Below, piece by piece: positions 53,217 through 59,622 of a stretch of DNA of 64,000 nucleotides. The stretch's first letter is position 1; every line of letters begins with the position of its first letter. The notes under the pieces were generated by a model. The model was not told the origin of the DNA, did no database searches, and saw nothing but the letters and a program-made list of their open reading frames with translations. The translations under genes and the position numbers were made by a program. The stretch spans positions 15,423-79,422 of the forward strand of contig CAZXHT010000019.1 of assembly GCA_964640665.1 (NCBI GenBank), written 5' to 3'. The DNA comes from DATKYQ01 sp964640665 (GTDB lineage: Bacteria > Myxococcota > B64-G9).

Positions 53217-54521
53217 CTAGCTCGACTCGGTACCCGAGAAGAACATCTTGGCCAGGCGGTTCCAGTCTTGCTCTTCAATATTCTTGGAAAAGTTGTGCAA
53301 CAGCTCGCCGCCGTCGGATAATGCCGCTCTTCCGGATTCTGTCAGAGCACTGAACAAGCGGTCTGACTCGGCCTGGATCCACTGGCCGGCTTCGTCTGAG
53401 TCGACTAGTTTCTGCGCGTCCTCTTTGAAGTTCAGGGGTTCCATCGTGTAGAGCCAGCCCCGGTCGTAGCAGTCTTCGTTGATCAACGATGGGTCGTCTT
53501 CCAGGGCGGGGTTGATCTGGATGACCCTTCCCGAGATCGGAAAGATCATGGTGGCGCGATGCCCGTTGCCGGCCAATTTCAAGGCCGGGTCACCCGGGCG
53601 TACCACATCGCCGGGCTCGGCACCGAGCACTGCCTCGGAGATGTCTCCGGTGACTCTCTGGGCGAAATCGTCCAGACCAACGCGCGCGTTCTTTTTCATC
53701 GGCCTCACCCAAGTGTGGCCATGGGAATACAACCGGTTTTCTACCAGGGTAAAGTGGCCGACTTGCTTGGGCTGCCGGCGCTTGCCAGGGGCGAGAGCCA
53801 GGATTGGATGCGTTCCAAACTCGTCGGTGAGGCGCTGATCCACCTCGCAGGTGGCGCAGTCGAAGTTGTTGGGGCATACCTTGTGGGAGATCAGTCCCAT
53901 GCGAGCGTATCGGCAGAGCCGTTGACCTTCCCCGAGTTCTTTTTTCCACCGATCCTTGGTCACTGTCTCCATCTGTATGGCTCCCGTCGGACACACATAC
54001 GTGCAGGCGCCACAGCCGATGCAGGCGTCGGGGTGAATGTAGAAGGGCGTTCCGACGACGCGGTCAGTGCCGCGGCCCTCGAAGCCGATTGCGGAAGCAC
54101 CCACGATCTCATCGCATACGCGGATGCACAACCCGCACAGGACGCAGTTGCTTGGCTCGGTGGTCTTGAATCGTGACTTGGTAACACCCAGCGATGCGGC
54201 GATCTCTTGCGCCTTCTTGACCTCTGGACACCTGGCCAGGAGAAGCTCGGCCATCAGCGCCCGGTTCTTGTGCACCGCGTCGGTATTGGTGCGGATTTCG
54301 AGGCCTTCGCCGGCAGGGAAGTTACAGGATGTCACCAACCTGGTGCGCTTGCCTTGGCGAACTTCCACCATGCACAGGCGGCATGCACCGTATGGCTCCA
54401 GTCCATCCATGTGGCACAATGTTGGAACATCGATTCCCTGAGCCTTTATGGTCTTCAGAATGGGTTCCCGAGCTTCCGCCTTGACCTCGCGTCCGTCGAT
54501 TTTCATGGTGACCAGCGACAT
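53217..54521 (-). CDS. NuoG-like iron-sulfur protein fused to a GcvH-like domain
   Basis: A 434-residue fusion starting at ATG 54521 after GAGGAG. Residues 1-80 are a [2Fe-2S] plant-type ferredoxin (Cys 36, 47, 50, 66), and 126-136 and 167-177 are [4Fe-4S] sites (CVLCGLCIRVC and CIGCGACTYVC), together like the N-terminus of NuoG/HndD. A C-x12-C-x5-C-x2-C motif (203, 216, 222, 225) follows, and then a GcvH fold (about 240-390; HTWVRPMKKNARVGLDDFAQRVTGD, FPISGRVIQINPALEDDPSLIN). The GcvH domain has no lysine where the lipoyl group is attached (GNGHRATMIFPISG). It lies just after the sigma-54 promoter, so it starts the operon. Confidence 0.85.
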   Translation of the reverse strand: MSLVTMKIDGREVKAEAREPILKTIKAQGIDVPTLCHMDGLEPYGACRLCMVEVRQGKRTRLVTSCNFPAGEGLEIRTNTDAVHKNRALMAELLLARCPEVKKAQEIAASLGVTKSRFKTTEPSNCVLCGLCIRVCDEIVGASAIGFEGRGTDRVVGTPFYIHPDACIGCGACTYVCPTGAIQMETVTKDRWKKELGEGQRLCRYARMGLISHKVCPNNFDCATCEVDQRLTDEFGTHPILALAPGKRRQPKQVGHFTLVENRLYSHGHTWVRPMKKNARVGLDDFAQRVTGDISEAVLGAEPGDVVRPGDPALKLAGNGHRATMIFPISGRVIQINPALEDDPSLINEDCYDRGWLYTMEPLNFKEDAQKLVDSDEAGQWIQAESDRLFSALTESGRAALSDGGELLHNFSKNIEEQDWNRLAKMFFSGTESS

Positions 54522-54566
54522 GTTTTTCTCCTCTCGCCTTTCGTTCGTACCAGTACACAAGCCAAG

Positions 54567-54582
54567 CAATGAACAAGCCACG
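54567..54582 (-). promoter_or_regulatory. Sigma-54-type (-24/-12) promoter
   Basis: On the minus strand the sequence is TGGCTTGTTCATTGCT, which keeps the invariant GG and GC at the correct spacing of TGGCAC-N5-TTGC. Predicted start near 54556, about 35 bases before the NuoG-like start codon and upstream of a good ribosome-binding site. Two sigma-54 activators are encoded beside the operon. Confidence 0.65.
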
Positions 54583-54661
54583 ACAGCGTGAGAATGATAG
54601 TGACTTGGAAACAAAGCAGAAAGAGCACAATGAGGCAGTTATATGGTCGGCCTGGACCGTT

Positions 54662-54673
54662 GAAAATCTCCAC
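54662..54673 (-). promoter_or_regulatory. Candidate activator-binding site (inverted copy)
   Basis: GAAAATCTCCAC on the plus strand; its reverse complement, GTGGAGATTTTC, matches the sites at 54743 and 54764 in 11 of 12 or 10 of 12 positions. It lies about 90 bases upstream of the sigma-54 promoter, a usual enhancer distance. Confidence 0.4.
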
Positions 54674-54742
54674 GGTGGCTGACCGCGTTACGATCCCTGA
54701 CCGGATCATAACTACTTGAAAAATTTGATCATATTACCTGTT

Positions 54743-54754
54743 GTCGAAATTTTC
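54743..54754 (+). promoter_or_regulatory. Candidate activator-binding site
   Basis: GTCGAAATTTTC, spaced exactly 21 bases (two helical turns) from a near-identical copy at 54764. Confidence 0.45.
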
Positions 54755-54763
54755 TACGGCACC

Positions 54764-54775
54764 GTCGAGATTTTC
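54764..54775 (+). promoter_or_regulatory. Candidate activator-binding site
   Basis: GTCGAGATTTTC, differing from the copy at 54743 in one base. Same face of the helix as that copy. Confidence 0.45.
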
Positions 54776-54803
54776 ATTCATCCACTCGACCCGGTCCGGA
54801 TTG

Positions 54804-55358
54804 TTATTTCGAGCACCAGGGAAGAAGGCTGGCTCGACATCCGGGACAGAACATAGTCGATTTGACGTCGGTCTGAGAAATACTGCTGGAGGAGTACATC
54901 ACACAGTTACGGTCCTGGCAATGGAACAATCCCAGCATGTGACCCACCTCGTGGATGGTCTCCTTCTCCAGCCGGGATAAAAACACATCTTGGTCGGCCT
55001 GGCGCCCGTGGAACTCCTCACGGAGGCGGATGGTGGACACCACGGCGCTGCGGCCCCCGAGCCGGGCCTCCCCGAAAACAAAGGTTAGCACCGGAATGGC
55101 CAGGTCGAAGTTGGTGATGCCGAAGACCCACTGGTCGGTCACGGGAAACCGGTTCTCCAGCCAGTCCAGGATTTCCAGGGAGTTGTATTGATCCCGAGAA
55201 GCATCCAGGGCAAAATGGGGCTGCGGCACGGGGGCGAGAATCTCGCAGGTTAGTTCAAAGCGGGACCGAACGGCGAAGCAGGCCCTCTCCTCCGCGCCGG
55301 CGGGAGTATTTCCCAAAGAGACGATGCAGAGTTTGCCTGGAGGTTCGTGCGGCGGCAT
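54804..55358 (-). CDS. Archaemetzincin-family zinc metalloprotease, copy 2
   Basis: A 184-residue M54-family protease. The zinc site HEVGHMLGLFHC with the following QDRNCVM and, 16 residues on, CPGC is complete and keeps the Gly that copy 1 has lost. The N-terminal half (FAVRSRFELTCEILAPVPQPHFALDASRDQYNS) is the family's substrate-side domain and aligns with copy 1 (both have the R-x-QY segment). It follows the second sigma-54 regulator by 22 bases and ends the first half of the Hdr operon, just before the sigma-54 promoter region. Confidence 0.87.
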   Translation of the reverse strand: MPPHEPPGKLCIVSLGNTPAGAEERACFAVRSRFELTCEILAPVPQPHFALDASRDQYNSLEILDWLENRFPVTDQWVFGITNFDLAIPVLTFVFGEARLGGRSAVVSTIRLREEFHGRQADQDVFLSRLEKETIHEVGHMLGLFHCQDRNCVMYSSSSISQTDVKSTMFCPGCRASLLPWCSK

Positions 55359-55380
55359 CAGTGACCGGAATGTGTCGGCG

Positions 55381-56733
55381 TCATTCCTTGGGCCTGGATA
55401 AATCGTAGCTCTTGATCTTGTTGTACAGCGTGGCCCGGTCGATTTTTAACAACTTGGCCGATCGAGTGATATTCCATTTGGTTTCGCCCAGCACGTACTG
55501 GATGTGATGTTTTTCCACATCCATCAGGCTCATCTCGGATTTATCTCTGGGGGGCTTCGTATCTTTGCCGAAGCATAGATCCTGCATCTCCACTCGAGGC
55601 CCGCTGCCCACCACGATGGCTCTTTCGATGGCATTTTCCAGTTCACGAACATTACCCGGCCACTCGTAGCTCGAGAACTTCTTGATTGCCTCGGGGCTGA
55701 GCCCCTCTTTCTTTCTGTTCATCTTCATGCAGAACTTCTTCAGGAAATACTCGACCAGAAGGAGGACGTCATCTTCTCTTTCCCTCAACGGGGGCAGATG
55801 GATTCCGACGACATTGAGACGGTAATACAGATCTTCGCGGAATGAGCCCTCTTCGATGCTCTTCATCAGATCCTTGTTCGTCGCGGTGATCACCCTCACG
55901 TTCGTGGGTATCTTTCGGTTGCCACCCAGCCTGTAGCAGGCTTTTTCCTCCAACACCCGCAGCAGGTCGACCTGTACCTTGGGGTCCATGTCGCCGACCT
56001 CGTCCAGAAACAGCGTGCCGCCGTTCGTCAGCTCGAACTTACCCATGTGCATATGGTCGGCCCCGGTGAAGGCGCCTTTCTCGTATCCGAACAGATCGCT
56101 CTCCACCAGGTTAACGGGCAACGCTCCGAGTGAAACCGACACGAATGGTTTGTAGCGGCGCTCGCTGTTGCGATGAATGGCCCGGGCGATCAACTCCTTG
56201 CCGGTTCCGCTCTCGCCGGTGATAAGCACCGTCGCATCGCTGGTGGCCACCGAGCCGACCATCTCCAGCACTTCCTGTATGGGCCTGCTGTTACCGATGA
56301 TCTCGTCGAAGTGGAAGATGGTGTCGATCTTCTCGCGCAACTTGGCGTTTTCGTCTGCAATACTCTGTTTTTCGACTATGTTTCGCACTTTCAAGGTCAG
56401 CAGGTCGGGATCGATCGGTTTGACCAGGTAATCATAGGCGCCGGCCTTCATCGCCTCCACCGCCGTCTCCACCGTGGCATATGCCGTAATGATAATAATG
56501 GAAATATCCGGTTTCATCTCCAGCGCCTTGTTGAGCACCTCAATCCCGCTCATGCGTGGCATCTTCAGATCCACGAGCAGGATATTCCACTCCTGGCGAT
56601 CCAGTAGATCCAGTGCCTGCCGGCCATCCGCTACCGGCACGACTTCGTAGCCGAACTTCTCAAGCCACACCGAGAGAGATTCGCGGACGATCTTTTCGTC
56701 GTCCACCACCATTATGCGGACCGCCGGTTTCAT
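55381..56733 (-). CDS. NtrC-family sigma-54 response regulator, copy 2
   Basis: A 450-residue activator with receiver domain (VDDEKIVRES; phospho-Asp in ILLVDLKMPRMSG; VKPID), AAA domain (Walker A GESGTGKE; sigma-54-contact loop GYEKGAFTGADHMHMG; Walker B LFLDEVGDMDP) and a Fis-type DNA-binding end (WNITRSAKLLKIDRATLYNKIKSYDL). Nothing is missing. It overlaps the PAS kinase gene by 4 bases and precedes an archaemetzincin gene, the same order as at 46-49 kb. It is the best candidate activator of the sigma-54 promoter at 54567. Confidence 0.94.
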   Translation of the reverse strand: MKPAVRIMVVDDEKIVRESLSVWLEKFGYEVVPVADGRQALDLLDRQEWNILLVDLKMPRMSGIEVLNKALEMKPDISIIIITAYATVETAVEAMKAGAYDYLVKPIDPDLLTLKVRNIVEKQSIADENAKLREKIDTIFHFDEIIGNSRPIQEVLEMVGSVATSDATVLITGESGTGKELIARAIHRNSERRYKPFVSVSLGALPVNLVESDLFGYEKGAFTGADHMHMGKFELTNGGTLFLDEVGDMDPKVQVDLLRVLEEKACYRLGGNRKIPTNVRVITATNKDLMKSIEEGSFREDLYYRLNVVGIHLPPLREREDDVLLLVEYFLKKFCMKMNRKKEGLSPEAIKKFSSYEWPGNVRELENAIERAIVVGSGPRVEMQDLCFGKDTKPPRDKSEMSLMDVEKHHIQYVLGETKWNITRSAKLLKIDRATLYNKIKSYDLSRPKE

Positions 56734-57962
56734 CTGGCACCCCTGCTGTCGTTCTTTTTTCCCGACTCATCGTTACACTCAAGGAAGATGCTGAATGTCG
56801 TTCCTTTTCCTGGGGAACTTTCCACCAGGATATTGCCTCCGTGGCGCTTGATGATTCCGTATACCACGGCCAGTCCCAGCCCGACACCTTCCCCCTTATC
56901 CTTGGTCGTGAAAAATGGAGTGAATAATTTACCGATGTTTTCCTCGCTGATTCCACAGCCCGTGTCCTCGATGTCGATGCGTGCGATCCGGGATGACTTG
57001 TTTAGGCCACCCTTGTCATCGGCCATGACTGCACTGATGGTCAGCCGGCCGCCCTGGGGCATGGCTTGGATGGCGTTGAGAATGAGATTGAGGAAGACCT
57101 GCATCAACTGATCCGGGTCCGCCCTGACACCGGGAAACCCGGGATCGATATCCTGGATCACCTCGATGTCCTGCAGCCTTGCCTTGTGACCCAGTATGCT
57201 GAAGGTCTCAGCCAGAATTTCGCCTAGAGCAACGTGTGAGAGCTTAGGGTGTGACTGACGGGAAAAATCAAGGAGGCTCTTGATGATATTGGAGCATCGG
57301 CGGAGTTCGTGTTGAGAGTCGTTGAGATACTTGATTGCCTGTTTGTTGTCGAGTTCGTTCTTCTCGAGGTCGTCTGCGAGTATGCGCATATAGACCATGA
57401 TGCCGCTAATCGGGTTGTTGATTTCATGGGCAACACCGGCGGCGATTTGGCCGATGGAGGCCATCTTCTCGCTCTGGACAAGCTGCTCCTGCAGTCGCTT
57501 GAGCTCGTCATAGGCCTGTTGCAACTCCTCGTGCTTGCGCCGTTCCGCCTCGACCATCGCCACCTTGGCAATCAATTCCTTCGTCGCTCTCAGGTCGCGG
57601 GCCACCAGCACGATTCCGGACATGTCACCGAAATCGTCCATTACCGAGGAACTCCTCAACGAGATGGGAATTGGCTCCCCATTCTTGGGGAACACGAGGC
57701 CCTCGATGTTGGACAAGACATCGTCGATGAACCGACTCGTTTCATCCCCGTCCGGGTGCGGTTCTGCCTGTCTGACCCCGGGTGCACTCAGGATCATTTG
57801 AAACGGTTTATCAATAATCTCATCCTCGCTGTAGCCCAGCAGGGAGATGGTTGCCTGGTTGACCCTGGTAATCACCCCGACAGGGTCCACAAGAATCACC
57901 GCATCGGTCATGGCGCTGATCATCTGGGCACAAACCTTTTGCAGCGATTCTTTTTCGCTCAT
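56730..57962 (-). CDS. Soluble PAS-domain histidine kinase
   Basis: A 410-residue kinase without membrane helices. A PAS domain (about 12-130; ISAMTDAVILVDPVGVITRVNQATISLLGYSEDEI) is followed by a coiled coil, the phospho-His box AAGVAHEINNPISGIMVY and an ATPase domain (LNLILNAIQAMP, DTGCGI, GVGLGLAVVYGII). Being cytoplasmic it probably senses an internal signal, perhaps redox state, given that it follows the Hdr genes in the same direction (73-base gap). Its partner is the sigma-54 regulator that overlaps its end. Confidence 0.93.
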   Translation of the reverse strand: MSEKESLQKVCAQMISAMTDAVILVDPVGVITRVNQATISLLGYSEDEIIDKPFQMILSAPGVRQAEPHPDGDETSRFIDDVLSNIEGLVFPKNGEPIPISLRSSSVMDDFGDMSGIVLVARDLRATKELIAKVAMVEAERRKHEELQQAYDELKRLQEQLVQSEKMASIGQIAAGVAHEINNPISGIMVYMRILADDLEKNELDNKQAIKYLNDSQHELRRCSNIIKSLLDFSRQSHPKLSHVALGEILAETFSILGHKARLQDIEVIQDIDPGFPGVRADPDQLMQVFLNLILNAIQAMPQGGRLTISAVMADDKGGLNKSSRIARIDIEDTGCGISEENIGKLFTPFFTTKDKGEGVGLGLAVVYGIIKRHGGNILVESSPGKGTTFSIFLECNDESGKKNDSRGAR

Positions 57963-58019
57963 CGTTATCGATTACCTCAACCTGTTGACGACGATGGACG
58001 ATCGGTACTCAGGACCGAT

Positions 58020-58036
58020 ACTCCTGTATCAGGAGT
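58020..58036 (-). other. Hairpin just after the HdrB-like gene
   Basis: ACTCCTGTATCAGGAGT is a perfect 7-bp stem with a 3-base loop touching the stop codon of the HdrB-like gene. No T run follows on the minus strand, so it may be an attenuator or mRNA-processing element between the Hdr genes and the kinase gene. Confidence 0.35.
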
Positions 58037-59049
58037 TATTCCGCTTGTCGTCGACGTTTTTGTTTCTTCTGAGGGCTTTCTTCCTCTTCACAGAAGGCCT
58101 CAACCAGAAAATCGGAGATATCGTCAATCTCCAGGTTCCCGTTGGAAGCCTGTTGCAAAGTGGCCATGCATATCGGGCACATGGTTGCCACTCCCTGCCC
58201 GTTGGTATCTACGAGTTGCTGCACCCGCTTGCCGCCGATCTGATGGGCCATACTGGGGAAGAGTGATTCTATGGGTCCGCCGCAGCAATGGGTAAGTTTC
58301 TTGGTGTCCTTCGGCTCCAGTACCTCGTAACCCGCCCGTAACAGTAACTGCCGCGGCTCTTCGATAACGTCTTCGTAACGCGCATAGACGCAGGAATCAT
58401 GGACCGTGATTTTCCGCTCGACGGCGTGGAGAGGCTTGAGGCCGTCGCCCGCGGCCAATACCTCGATGTAGCTCTTGACCTCGAGGTCGAAGCCGTCGAT
58501 GATGGTCGGGTACACGGAGCGCAGTATGTTCGTGGTGTGCGGGTCGATGGTGATCAGCGAGCGAACGCCGTGTTCCTTGAGCATGTCGTATACCCGCCGA
58601 GCGTGTGCGCGAAAGACGGCGTCCGCGCCCATGTCGAATGCAAGGGCGCCTGCGTAAAGCTCGGCCTTGTACAGGTAGCCGAACTCCACCCCCGCCTGCA
58701 TCAGTAGCCTGGCGATATTTCTGATGATCTGTCCGTAGCGCTTCTGGTCGGCTCTCGACGGCCTGAACATGAACGCGGATACGTTGATCATCTTGTTGAA
58801 GAACCTGCCCATACCCACGAACTTGCTCAGAAAAGAGTTTTCCATGCTTCCCATTCTGTTTACCGCTGCGATCATATAGGGAAGCAACTGGTACATCGAA
58901 CCGGTATAAATAACAGTTTCGCCGCCTTCGGGGATGTTGAGATCCTTGGCCCACTTGATGGCTTTCCTGCCCGGAATAGGAAATACCGATTTCCTCTTCG
59001 CGAGGTTGTCCATCATGATTCCGATCACTGGTCCGGTGGGAAGAGGCAT
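58036..59049 (-). CDS. HdrB-like cysteine-rich (CCG-domain) protein
   Basis: A 337-residue protein of the CCG-domain family that forms the disulfide-reducing subunit (HdrB/HdrD). The C-terminal motif is complete: DSCVYARY, then LTHCCGGPIESLFP and MCPICMATL, which bind the unusual noncubane [4Fe-4S] cluster in HdrB. The N-terminal half keeps the fold (LYAGALAFDMGADAVFRAHARRVYDMLKEHGVRSLITIDPHTTN) but the first CCG has been replaced, so only one cluster of this type can form. The protein ends in a basic tail (KKQKRRRQAE). It follows the HdrC-like gene by 15 bases. Confidence 0.87.
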   Translation of the reverse strand: MPLPTGPVIGIMMDNLAKRKSVFPIPGRKAIKWAKDLNIPEGGETVIYTGSMYQLLPYMIAAVNRMGSMENSFLSKFVGMGRFFNKMINVSAFMFRPSRADQKRYGQIIRNIARLLMQAGVEFGYLYKAELYAGALAFDMGADAVFRAHARRVYDMLKEHGVRSLITIDPHTTNILRSVYPTIIDGFDLEVKSYIEVLAAGDGLKPLHAVERKITVHDSCVYARYEDVIEEPRQLLLRAGYEVLEPKDTKKLTHCCGGPIESLFPSMAHQIGGKRVQQLVDTNGQGVATMCPICMATLQQASNGNLEIDDISDFLVEAFCEEEESPQKKQKRRRQAE

Positions 59050-59064
59050 CAGGCTCCTCCTTTA

Positions 59065-59367
59065 CTACAGCTTGTATATTTCTTTGCTGACATAGTTGCG
59101 CAAGAACCTTACGTTCTCTGCGATATGCACGTCGGCCGTGCAGTTTGCCTCGCACATTTTGCACAACAAGCACTGGTAAATTACCTGCTTGTTTTCGAGT
59201 ACCTTATCCTCCAGGCCCAGCAAGACATACCTGAAAAGCTTGCGCGGAAGCAGCGGGATTTCCATCGGACACACGGCGCTGCAGACTCCGCAGTTCATGC
59301 ACGCCGTGGCATCGAAATCATCCGACGTCTTTATTTTCTCGATGAAAGCCGGGTTCACCTTCGCCAT
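59065..59367 (-). CDS. HdrC-like double [4Fe-4S] protein
   Basis: A 100-residue protein with two [4Fe-4S] binding motifs, CMNCGVCSAVCPMEIP and CLLCKMCEANCTADV, in a helical frame, as in HdrC. The ATG at 59367 is preferred to a GTG at 59376. By family knowledge it carries electrons from HdrA to HdrB; the HdrB-like gene is 15 bases downstream. Confidence 0.9.
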   Translation of the reverse strand: MAKVNPAFIEKIKTSDDFDATACMNCGVCSAVCPMEIPLLPRKLFRYVLLGLEDKVLENKQVIYQCLLCKMCEANCTADVHIAENVRFLRNYVSKEIYKL

Positions 59368-59379
59368 CGCCGTCACCCC

Positions 59380-59622
59380 TTACTCTTTTTCCACAAGTGC
59401 GTACTGGAAGAAATCATCATCGTTCGGTTCCTTGCTCTCCTCGAGGTAGCCGTATTTCCTGGCCGCCATGACCCAGTACATCACCTCATGCGTGGGAAAG
59501 CCCATGGCCTCGGAGATCTCCGGCACGGTCTTGGGACCGTCCCTCAAAGTATCCAGCACCTTGTCGCGCATGAACATCTCTTCTCTGATGACCTCGCGCG
59601 GGTCTCGTACATGGTCAGGCAT
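59380..59622 (-). CDS. Small winged-helix-like protein in the hdr operon
   Basis: An 80-residue protein starting at ATG 59622 after GGAGG. The sequence MRDKVLDTLRDGPKTVPEISEAMGFPTHEVMYWVMAARKYGYLEES has the pattern of a winged-helix DNA-binding domain (helix, turn, recognition helix, then wing), followed by an acidic tail (PNDDDFFQYALVEKE). It overlaps the end of the second hdrA gene, so it is translationally coupled. It may bind DNA or act as a small Hdr-associated partner; the sequence alone cannot decide. Confidence 0.7.
   Translation of the reverse strand: MPDHVRDPREVIREEMFMRDKVLDTLRDGPKTVPEISEAMGFPTHEVMYWVMAARKYGYLEESKEPNDDDFFQYALVEKE

Noticed and set aside
53217..54521. Iron-only hydrogenase large subunit (HndD)
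   Set aside because: The ferredoxin part is HndD-like, but the H-cluster motifs are absent and a GcvH domain takes their place.
58020..58036. Perfect 7-bp hairpin as a rho-independent terminator
   Set aside because: No T tract on the minus strand, so it is listed only as a hairpin of unknown role.
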